Assembly (NCBI GenBank): GCA_964586175.1
Contig: CAZPGL010000051.1
Location: 1-11,825 of the forward strand
DNA: 11,825 nt
Direction: 5' to 3'
Source: CAZPGL01 sp964586175
GTDB lineage: Bacteria; Actinomycetota; Acidimicrobiia; Acidimicrobiales; MedAcidi-G1
Made by a program: the position numbers and the translations under genes. A model generated the notes under the pieces. It was not told where the DNA came from. It did not search any database and saw only the letters and a program-made list of their open reading frames with translations. Positions 6,196 to 11,825 of this stretch are shown piece after piece (position 1 is the stretch's first letter; each line of letters begins with the position of its first letter).

Positions 6196-7602
6196 ATGAA
6201 CGAAATGACGAGCAGCGGTCCCAGCGGTCAGCGCGACTTGGCCCAGCGGCATCTCGTGCCCCACTTCACGAAGGGCGCAGCCTGGCGCAACGACACCCTG
6301 CCGATCATGGAGCGGGGCGAGGGCTGCTACCTCTACGACACCGACGGCAACCAGCACCTCGATGGCCTGGCCGGCCTGTTCTGCGTCAACATCGGCCACG
6401 GTAGGCCCGACCTCACCGCGGCGGCCGCCAAGCAGATGGACACCCTCGCCTACAGCACCAACTGGGGCACGGCCCACCCGCCGTCCATCGAGGCGTCGGC
6501 CATGATCGCGGGGTTCGCCCCCGGCGACCTGTCCGAGGTTTTCTTCGTCAGCTCGGGCTCCGAGGCCGTCGAGTCCGCCATCAAGTTCGCCCGCAATTAC
6601 CACGTGGCCCGCGGCGAGGACACCCGCTACAAGGTGATCTCCCGCAACTGGTCGTACCACGGCACCACCCTCGGCGCCCTGGCCGTCACCGGCATCCCCA
6701 GGTTCCGCGACCCGTTCCTGCCCAACCTGTGGGACGGAGCGCGCCATGTACCCAACACCCGCCAGTGCACCTCTCCCGCCGGCACCCCGGCCGCCGACCT
6801 GTCCTGCGTGCAGGCCATCGAGGACATGATCCTCGCCGAAGGGCCCGAGACGGTGGCCATGGTCATCGCCGAACCGGTCCAGAACGGCGGTGGCGCCCTC
6901 GTGCCCCCCGCCGGGTACTGGCAGGAACTGCGCCGCATCTGCGACACCTACGGGGTGCTGCTCGTCGCCGACGAGGTCATCTGCTCGTTCGGCCGGTTCG
7001 GCCACTGGTTCGCCAGCGAACGCATGGGGGTCGTGCCCGACATGATCACCTTCGCCAAGGGGGTCACGTCCGCCTACCAGCCCCTCGGCGGGGTCGTCAT
7101 CCGCGGCGAACTCGTCGAGGCGATCCACGAGTCGCCGATGGCCACCTACATGCACGGCTCCACGTTCGGCGGCCATCCGGTCGCCACTGCGGTGGCGGTG
7201 GCCAACATGACCGCCATGCGCGACGAGGGTCTGATGGACCACGTCCTCGCCAACGAGGACGCCTTCGACGCCCGCCTCCAGGCGTTGGCCGACCGCCACG
7301 ACTGCGTCGGCGAGGTTCGGGGAACCGGCTTCTTCTACGCCATCGACCTGTGCGCCAGCCGGGACGGCGGCCGGCCACTCAGCGACACCCAGGCCGCCGG
7401 ACTCCAGGGCGGGGTCCTCGGCGGGTTCGTCCGCGAGGCCCGCATCACCATCCGCCCCGACGACCGGGGCTACACGGGCCTCACCATCTCGCCGCCGCTC
7501 ATCGCCGACGACGAGGTCCTCGACGACTTGGTGGCCCGTATCGACCAGGTGCTCGACCGCACCGGAGCGTGGTTGGCCGATAACTGTTGGGGGCGAGGTT
7601 GA
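6196..7602 (+). CDS. Class III (omega) aminotransferase, PLP-dependent
   Basis: A 468-residue fold-type I PLP enzyme of class III, which includes taurine:pyruvate, beta-alanine:pyruvate and diamine transaminases. The phosphate-binding SSGSEAVESAIKFAR spans 119-133. SYHGTTLGALAVTG (153-166) contains the stacking tyrosine and histidine. IAEPVQNGGG (224-233) and LLVADEVICSFGRFG (255-269) hold D259, which contacts the pyridine nitrogen. TFAKGVTSAYQPLGG (285-299) contains the Schiff-base lysine K288. STFGGHP (322-328) closes the site from the other subunit. GAGG-like GAGG at 6186-6189 is 6 nt before ATG 6196, supporting this start. It heads a plus-strand run with a phosphate acetyltransferase 4 bp downstream, which hints at a product leading to acetyl phosphate, as in taurine breakdown. 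Amino donor and acceptor cannot be read from the sequence. Confidence 0.93.
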   Translation: MNEMTSSGPSGQRDLAQRHLVPHFTKGAAWRNDTLPIMERGEGCYLYDTDGNQHLDGLAGLFCVNIGHGRPDLTAAAAKQMDTLAYSTNWGTAHPPSIEASAMIAGFAPGDLSEVFFVSSGSEAVESAIKFARNYHVARGEDTRYKVISRNWSYHGTTLGALAVTGIPRFRDPFLPNLWDGARHVPNTRQCTSPAGTPAADLSCVQAIEDMILAEGPETVAMVIAEPVQNGGGALVPPAGYWQELRRICDTYGVLLVADEVICSFGRFGHWFASERMGVVPDMITFAKGVTSAYQPLGGVVIRGELVEAIHESPMATYMHGSTFGGHPVATAVAVANMTAMRDEGLMDHVLANEDAFDARLQALADRHDCVGEVRGTGFFYAIDLCASRDGGRPLSDTQAAGLQGGVLGGFVREARITIRPDDRGYTGLTISPPLIADDEVLDDLVARIDQVLDRTGAWLADNCWGRG

Positions 7603-7606
7603 TCCC

Positions 7607-8515
7607 GTGGCGGGGCAAAGGCTGAACCGACACCCAGTGACCCTTCTCGACGACTGGTACGAACGGGCTGCCGCCGACCCGGCACGGGTTGTGCTGGCCG
7701 ACCTGGGTGATCCGCGTGCCGATGCCGCGGCCCGGCGCCTCGTCGACGAAGGTCTGGCCGAGGTCGTCGCCCCGGTGGTCGACCCCGCCGGGGATGTGGC
7801 CGGTTCGGCGGTCGTTGCCGGCCTCGACCCCGCCGACCCGGTGGTGGCGGCGACCTTGCTGGTCCGGGACGGGCTGGCCGACGCCGCGGTGGCCGGCGCC
7901 ACTCGCCCGACGGCCGACGTCCTGCGGGCCGGGCTGCGCATCCTGGGCGTGGCCCCGGGGGTCGACCTGGTGTCCAGCAGCTTCCTGTTCGTGCTCCCCG
8001 ACGACCGGGTGGTGGCCTACGGCGACTGCGGCGTCGTGCCCGACCCGACGGCCGGGGAGTTGGCCGGCATCGCCGTGTCGACGGCGGCCACCTTCGCCGA
8101 GCTGACCGGCCGGGACCCCCGGGTGGCCATGCTGTCGTTCTCGACGAAGGGCAGCGCCGAACACCCGCGTGTCGACAAGGTGCGCCGGGCCACGGCACTG
8201 GTCGCCGAGCGGGCCCCGACGCTGGCCGTCGACGGCGAGTTGCAGTTCGACACCGCCTGGGTTCCCGAGGTGGCGGCGGCCAAGGCGCCGGACTCCCCGG
8301 TGGCCGGTCGGGCCGACGTTTTCGTGTTTCCCGACCTCGACAGCGGCAACCTGGCCTACAAGATCACCGAGCGCCTGGGCGGGGCCCGGGCCTTCGGCCC
8401 GCTGCTCCAGGGCCTCGACGGGGTGCTGCACGACCTGTCCCGGGGGTGCACGGCCGACGACATCGTCGACGTGGCCGTCATCGCCGGGCTCCAGCAGCGG
8501 GCCCGCCGCTCCTAG
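7607..8515 (+). CDS. pta: Phosphate acetyltransferase (Pta/Ptb family)
   Basis: A 302-residue enzyme of the phosphate acetyl/butyryltransferase family, interconverting acetyl phosphate and acetyl-CoA in the cytoplasm. Key segments are LVSSSFLFVLP (121-131), AYGDCGVVPDPTAGELAGIA (137-156), RVAMLSFSTKGSAE (172-185), VDGELQFDTA (208-217), KAPDSPVAGRADVFVFPDLDSGN (226-248) and GPLLQGLDGVLHDLSRGCTADDIVD (264-288). S278-R279 and D285 correspond to the catalytic Ser309, Arg310 and Asp316 of the Methanosarcina thermophila enzyme. It is some 25-30 residues shorter than the usual 325-335, apparently by loss of a helical piece around residues 60-75. GTG 7607 has CGAGG 8 nt upstream; GTG 7637 (MTLLDDWYERA) matches the family N-terminus better but lacks a ribosome site. 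Only 4 bp separate it from the aminotransferase stop, so the two are co-translated. A butyryl-type relative is possible. Confidence 0.9.
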   Translation: MAGQRLNRHPVTLLDDWYERAAADPARVVLADLGDPRADAAARRLVDEGLAEVVAPVVDPAGDVAGSAVVAGLDPADPVVAATLLVRDGLADAAVAGATRPTADVLRAGLRILGVAPGVDLVSSSFLFVLPDDRVVAYGDCGVVPDPTAGELAGIAVSTAATFAELTGRDPRVAMLSFSTKGSAEHPRVDKVRRATALVAERAPTLAVDGELQFDTAWVPEVAAAKAPDSPVAGRADVFVFPDLDSGNLAYKITERLGGARAFGPLLQGLDGVLHDLSRGCTADDIVDVAVIAGLQQRARRS

Positions 8516-8541
8516 CGCCGACCCCCCGAGGCCGATCTCCC

Positions 8542-9339
8542 GTGCCGCTGTCCGCCGTCCTGCTGGTCGCCGTTTCGACCGTCCTCCATGCCGGGTGGAA
8601 CGCCCGCCTGCACCGGGCCGCCGATCCGCAGGTCGTCATCGCCTTGGCCTACCTGTCGGTCGGGGTGGTCCTGCTGCCGGCCGCCGTGGTCGACCCGCCG
8701 GACGGGGTGCTGCTGATGCTCCTCGGTTCGACGGTGGCCCAGGCCGTCTACATGTGGTTGCTCGGCTCGGCGTACGGCTCGGGCAGCCTCGGCATCGCCT
8801 ACCCGATCTCCCGGGGAACGGCCCCCCTGCTGGTGGGTATCGGTGGGTGGCTGCTGCTTGACGAGACCCCGTCGGTGCCGACGGTCACCGGGCTGGTGCT
8901 GCTGATGGTGGGCCTGTTGGGCCTGGCCGGTCTCGGCAGCAGACGCAGCGAGGGGCGTGCCGTGGCGTTGGCTGCGGTGAGCGGCCTAGCCACGGTCGGG
9001 TACTCGCTGATCGACGCTGAGGCCGTCGACCGAACGAGCCCGTTGGGCTATCTGGCGCCGATCATGATCATCAGCGCCCTCGCCGTGCTTACCGCCCTCC
9101 GCCCGACGTCGTCCCGGCTGCGGGCCGCGTTCCGCCCCGGCCTGTTGGTCGGCCTGGGCCAGGGCGCCGCGTACGTCCTGGTGCTCCTGGCGTTCCAGCG
9201 GGCCCAGGCCGGTCAGGTGGCGGGACTGCGACAGCTGTCGGTGGTGCTGGGGGTGCTGCTGGCCCGGGAGGCTCTGGGTCGCCGGGCGTTCACCGGCGCG
9301 GTCCTGGTCACCCTCGGCGCGGCACTCGTGGTCTGGTGA
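8542..9339 (+). CDS. EamA / DMT-superfamily transporter
   Basis: A 265-residue inner-membrane protein with ten predicted hydrophobic segments, at about 2-17, 31-50, 55-75, 90-106, 113-132, 138-157, 168-186, 199-219, 225-241 and 249-264. It is formed from two five-helix EamA repeats, although slightly shorter than the common 280-300. Family marks are STVLHAGWNARLHR (12-25) in helix 1 and AYPISRGTAPLLVGIGGWLLLDE (86-108) at the fourth helix; the second repeat has QAGQVAGLRQLSVVLGVLLARE (222-243) in the matching position. DMT carriers usually export amino acids or other small metabolites, or import them by exchange. GTG 8542 is chosen because GAGG lies at 8528-8531 and the upstream frame is arginine-rich shadow of pta. 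It follows pta by 26 bp, presumably in the same transcript. The transported compound is unknown. Confidence 0.85.
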   Translation: MPLSAVLLVAVSTVLHAGWNARLHRAADPQVVIALAYLSVGVVLLPAAVVDPPDGVLLMLLGSTVAQAVYMWLLGSAYGSGSLGIAYPISRGTAPLLVGIGGWLLLDETPSVPTVTGLVLLMVGLLGLAGLGSRRSEGRAVALAAVSGLATVGYSLIDAEAVDRTSPLGYLAPIMIISALAVLTALRPTSSRLRAAFRPGLLVGLGQGAAYVLVLLAFQRAQAGQVAGLRQLSVVLGVLLAREALGRRAFTGAVLVTLGAALVVW

Positions 9340-9368
9340 GCGGCGGTCGAAGAATGAGCACACCTAAC

Positions 9369-9397
9369 TAGACAGTAAGAGGATCTAACCGTAGGGT
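9369..9397 (+). promoter_or_regulatory. Candidate leaderless promoter of the TetR gene
   Basis: TAGACA (9369-9374, five of six to TTGACA) is followed after exactly 17 nt by TAGGGT (9392-9397, TAnnnT), which ends 6 nt before the ATG at 9404. A transcript starting at or next to the ATG is implied. AGGG could instead serve as a ribosome site for a longer transcript. CTAAC occurs twice, at 9364-9368 and 9385-9389, 21 bp apart on the same helix face, and might bind the regulator itself. Confidence 0.45.
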
Positions 9398-9403
9398 GAA
9401 GCG

Positions 9404-9970
9404 ATGAGCAGACGGACCCTCGACCCCGGCCAGGTCATCGACTGCGCGGCGCACCTGGCCGACACGGCCGGTTTCGACGCCGTCACCCTGACCCGGGTGG
9501 CCGCCGAACTCGGGGTACGCCAGCCGGCCCTGTACCGCCATGTCGACGGCTATGACGCCCTGGTCAGGGCGCTCAGCCTCCGGGGCCGCGAGATTCTGGC
9601 CACACGCCTCGGCGATGCCGCAGTCGGCCTGGCCGGCGACGACGCCGTCCGGGCCATGGGCAACGCCTGGCGGGCCGTGGCCGCCGACCACCCCGGGCTG
9701 TACACGGCGACCGACCGCTTCCCGTCGACCGGCGACGACGAGCTCGAAGCGGCCGTCGAGCGGGTCGTGCAGGTGCTCGGCCAGGCCCTCGTCGCCTACG
9801 GTCTCAACGACGACGACCGCATCCACGTGGCCCGGTCGCTGCGCAGCGCCTTCCACGGCTTCGTCCACCTCGAAGCAGGCGACGGCTACCCCCATCCCGT
9901 CGACCTCGACGACAGTTTCGACCACCTCATCGATCTGCTGTGCGCCGGTGCCCGGCGTCTCGGCACCTGA
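9404..9970 (+). CDS. TetR/AcrR-family regulator with WHG-type C-terminal domain
   Basis: A 188-residue one-component regulator. The N-terminal helix-turn-helix is clear: VIDCAAHLADTAGFDAVTL (11-29), then RVAAELGVRQPALYRHV (31-47) with the recognition helix ending in the TetR-typical LYRHV. The ligand domain includes DHPGLYTATDRF (95-106) and SLRSAFHGFVHLEAGDGY (145-162), then SFDHLIDLLCAGARRL. The W/F-H-G signature within AFHGFV marks the WHG subgroup of TetR C-terminal domains. It lies 64 bp after the transporter with its own likely promoter, and 38 bp before the iron-sulfur/NrfD gene. It may control the redox genes, the transporter operon, or itself. The ligand is unknown. Confidence 0.92.
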   Translation: MSRRTLDPGQVIDCAAHLADTAGFDAVTLTRVAAELGVRQPALYRHVDGYDALVRALSLRGREILATRLGDAAVGLAGDDAVRAMGNAWRAVAADHPGLYTATDRFPSTGDDELEAAVERVVQVLGQALVAYGLNDDDRIHVARSLRSAFHGFVHLEAGDGYPHPVDLDDSFDHLIDLLCAGARRLGT

Positions 9971-10008
9971 CCCGTCCGCCCGACCCGCCCGGTGGTCCGC
10001 CCGCACCC

Positions 10009-11550
10009 ATGACCCGCCTCGGCTTCGTCCTCGACTCGGGCAGCTGCATCGGCTGCCACGCCTGCACCGTCGCCTGCAAGAGCGAGCACGACGTGCCGCT
10101 CGGCGTCAACCGCACCTGGCTCAAGTACGTCGAGACCGGCGAGTACCCCGACAGCGACCGCCACTTCTCGGTCATGCGGTGCAACCACTGCGACGACGCC
10201 CCGTGCATGACCATCTGCCCCACCTCGGCGCTGTTCCGGGCCGACAATGGGGTGGTCGACTTCGACGACGACAACTGCATCGGCTGCAAGGCGTGCATGA
10301 ACGCCTGCCCCTACGACGCCATCTACCTCAATCCCGAGACCTCCACGGCCCACAAGTGCAACTTCTGCAATCACCGGGTCACCGAAGGGCTCGAGCCGTC
10401 GTGCGTGATCGTGTGCCCCACCCAGGCCATCCGGGTCGGCGACCTCGACGACCCCGACTCGGAGATCGCCCGCCTCCACGCCTCCGGCGAAGGCACCGTC
10501 CGGGCCCCCGAGCAGAACACCCGCCCCAAGGTGATCTACACCGGAGCCGGCCAGGCGTCGCTGGATCCGCTGGCCTCGGCCATCGCCCCCGACGGGCAGA
10601 TCTGGACCGACACCACCCCGGCCCACCCGACCCCCACGCCCGTCGCCCTCACCGCCGCCCCGACCAGGGCCGACGGCGAGGCCATGGCCCGCACCGTCTA
10701 CACCACCGGTCACCCCGCGGTGTGGGGCTCGATGGTGTCGGGCTACCTGGTCACCAAGGCGGTGGCTGCCGGGGTCATGCTCGTCGCTGCGCTGCTGGTG
10801 CTGCTCGGCCACGGTGACGAACAGGCCGCGGTCGGCATCGTGCCGCCCATCGTCGCCGGGGCGTTCCTCGTCGCCACCGGGGCGCTGCTCGTCGGCGACC
10901 TCAAGCAGCCGGGTCGTTTCCACTACCTGCTGACCCGGGGCAACCGGTCCTCGTGGCTCGTCAAGGGGGCCTATGTGCTGGGCGGGTTCGCCGTCGCCTG
11001 TGCCGTCTGGGGGGTGGTCGGCCTGACCGATGCCGGCGGTGCCCTTCCCGCATTGCTGGTCCCCACCGTGCTGCTGGCCCTGGGCACGGCCGGCTACACG
11101 GCGTTCCTGTTCGCCCAGTGCGAGGGACGCGACCTGTGGCAACAGCCGATCCTGCTGCCGGTGCTGCTCGTCCAGGCCGTGGTGGCCGGCGGGGCCGCCT
11201 ACCTGATCCTCGACCTGTTCACGGCCGTGCCCGAGGCGGTCGCCGTGCGCTGGGTGTTCGGTGCCGCGCTCGTCGTCCACGCGGCACTCATCGCCGTTGA
11301 GGTCCGGGGCCCGCACTCCCGCCACGTCACCATGGCCGTCGCCGAGCTCACCCGGGGCGCCCAACGACCCCGGTTCGTGTTCTGGATGGTCATCGGCACC
11401 GCCCTGCCGCTCCTCAACCTGGTCGCCGTCGCAGTCTCCACCGAGGTCGGCACCCCGGCTGCCGCCCTGGCCGGCGTGGCTGCCGTGTGGGGTCTGTTCG
11501 CCTACGAGGATGCCTACGTGCGGGCCGGCCAGTCGGTGCCGCTCTCGTGA
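10009..11550 (+). CDS. Fused four-[4Fe-4S] ferredoxin subunit and NrfD/PsrC-type membrane anchor
   Basis: A 513-residue protein joining two subunits that are usually separate in complex iron-sulfur molybdoenzymes. Residues 1-145 are a DmsB/PsrB-type ferredoxin with sixteen cysteines in four groups: C13/16/19/23, C58/61/66/70, C90/93/96/100 and C117/120/132/136, enough for four [4Fe-4S] clusters. A proline/threonine-rich linker (about 165-235) leads to a membrane part of eight hydrophobic segments (about 242-266, 275-295, 315-339, 344-369, 379-405, 412-432, 455-477, 482-505). DLKQPGRFHYLLTRGNRSSWLVKGAYVL (297-324) matches the NrfD-family pattern DL-x2-P-x-RF then SW-x3-GA. Electrons from the downstream molybdenum subunit would pass through the clusters to the quinone pool, or the reverse. 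ATG 10009 begins the ferredoxin motif directly; only a weak GGTGG precedes it. No signal peptide is seen, so the clusters face the cytoplasm. Confidence 0.9.
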   Translation: MTRLGFVLDSGSCIGCHACTVACKSEHDVPLGVNRTWLKYVETGEYPDSDRHFSVMRCNHCDDAPCMTICPTSALFRADNGVVDFDDDNCIGCKACMNACPYDAIYLNPETSTAHKCNFCNHRVTEGLEPSCVIVCPTQAIRVGDLDDPDSEIARLHASGEGTVRAPEQNTRPKVIYTGAGQASLDPLASAIAPDGQIWTDTTPAHPTPTPVALTAAPTRADGEAMARTVYTTGHPAVWGSMVSGYLVTKAVAAGVMLVAALLVLLGHGDEQAAVGIVPPIVAGAFLVATGALLVGDLKQPGRFHYLLTRGNRSSWLVKGAYVLGGFAVACAVWGVVGLTDAGGALPALLVPTVLLALGTAGYTAFLFAQCEGRDLWQQPILLPVLLVQAVVAGGAAYLILDLFTAVPEAVAVRWVFGAALVVHAALIAVEVRGPHSRHVTMAVAELTRGAQRPRFVFWMVIGTALPLLNLVAVAVSTEVGTPAAALAGVAAVWGLFAYEDAYVRAGQSVPLS

Positions 11551-11560
11551 GGAACCAGCC

Positions 11561-11825
11561 ATGAGCGACGATCCGCTGACCCTGTCCGCCTACCCACCCG
11601 AGGACCAGTGGGACGACCACACGGCCCTCGACGCCAAGGCCTGGCCGACCCGGGTCGACCGGCGCTTCCGGCTCGTGCCGACCACCTGCTTCAATTGCGA
11701 AGCCAACTGCGGCCTGCTGGCCTACGTCGACAAGGACACCGGCAAGGTCGTCAAGTTCGAGGGCAACCCGGTGCACCCGGCCAGCCGGGGCCGCAACTGC
11801 GCCAAGGGCCCGGCCACCATCAACC
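11561..11825 (+). CDS. Molybdopterin oxidoreductase catalytic subunit (partial, 3' end beyond window)
   Basis: The first 88 codons of a DMSO-reductase-family protein. TTCFNCEANCG (41-51) supplies C43, C46 and C50, and C80 in RGRNCAKGPATIN is the fourth ligand, giving the CX2CX3CX29C [4Fe-4S] site (FS0). VVKFEGNPVHPASRG (63-77) is the conserved stretch between them. The N-terminus has no twin-arginine signal, so the enzyme is probably cytoplasmic, like sulfite dehydrogenase SoeA or some formate dehydrogenases. GAGG at 11549-11552 overlaps the stop of the upstream gene and lies 8 nt before ATG 11561, a coupled start. It partners the ferredoxin/NrfD fusion just upstream. The residue or cofactor ligand that would separate sulfite, formate, thiosulfate or polysulfide enzymes lies beyond the window. 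Confidence 0.88.
   Translation, partial: MSDDPLTLSAYPPEDQWDDHTALDAKAWPTRVDRRFRLVPTTCFNCEANCGLLAYVDKDTGKVVKFEGNPVHPASRGRNCAKGPATIN

Noticed and set aside
6136..7941. A 601-codon open frame on the minus strand opposite the aminotransferase and pta
   Set aside because: The plus strand encodes two clear enzymes with all their motifs across the same span. The antisense product is Gly/Val/Asp-rich repetitive text typical of a shadow frame.
9971..10008. C-rich CCCG repeats between the TetR and ferredoxin/NrfD genes as a functional repeat
   Set aside because: Only 38 bp, with irregular units and no symmetry or hairpin; low-complexity GC-rich spacer is the simplest reading.
9886..11562. A 558-codon open frame on the minus strand opposite the ferredoxin/NrfD gene
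   Set aside because: The sixteen ordered cysteines and eight membrane helices on the plus strand identify the real gene; the antisense product shows no domain.
11561..11825. Naming the molybdoenzyme soeA (sulfite dehydrogenase)
   Set aside because: Only the first 88 residues are present and the cysteine motif context differs from the SoeA sequences I recall; the fused partner also differs from separate SoeB and SoeC.

Overview
The window reads as a chromosome segment from a high-GC bacterium, most likely an actinobacterium. The signs are uniformly G/C-rich third codon positions, frequent GTG starts, a CCA-encoding tRNA-Ala gene, and several starts that look leaderless (a TAnnnT box 6-7 nt before the ATG). 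An acidimicrobial relative is a guess from protein flavour only. No insertion sequence, phage gene, CRISPR array or rRNA is visible. Coding density is high, and no gene-free stretch exceeds about 155 bp.

Left part (1-2940), housekeeping. A tRNA-Ala(UGC) gene on the minus strand is followed by a small SnoaL/NTF2-fold gene on the plus strand. A minus-strand operon follows: xseA and xseB (exonuclease VII, joined by an ATGA overlap), then a protein that looks by eye like a degenerate amino-acid dehydrogenase of the Glu/Leu/Phe/Val type without recognisable catalytic motifs. The SnoaL gene and this operon converge on a GC-rich stem-loop.

Middle part (2940-9340), catabolic. A MarR-family regulator converges with a large FAD + GcvT-domain fusion of the dimethylglycine/sarcosine dehydrogenase type. 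A 153-bp divergent promoter region, rich in inverted repeats, separates that gene from a plus-strand run: class III aminotransferase, phosphate acetyltransferase and a 10-TM EamA-type transporter. The region carries a perfect 8-bp inverted repeat (6123-6142) whose 14-bp core recurs with one mismatch at 119-132.

Right part (9340-11825), redox and regulation. A TetR/AcrR regulator with a WHG-type C-terminal domain has a promoter that appears leaderless. It is followed by a fusion of a four-cluster ferredoxin subunit (DmsB/PsrB type) to an eight-helix NrfD/PsrC-type membrane anchor. The first 88 codons of a cytoplasmic-looking molybdopterin oxidoreductase come next and run off the window.

Taken together, the middle and right parts could form a pathway for an N-methylated C2 amine or sulfonate. 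The dehydrogenase would strip methyl groups onto tetrahydrofolate, the transaminase would remove nitrogen, the phosphotransacetylase would turn acetyl phosphate into acetyl-CoA, and the molybdenum enzyme would pass electrons to quinone. This is inference: the acetyl-phosphate-forming enzyme (for example sulfoacetaldehyde acetyltransferase) is not in the window, and the substrates are not determined by sequence.
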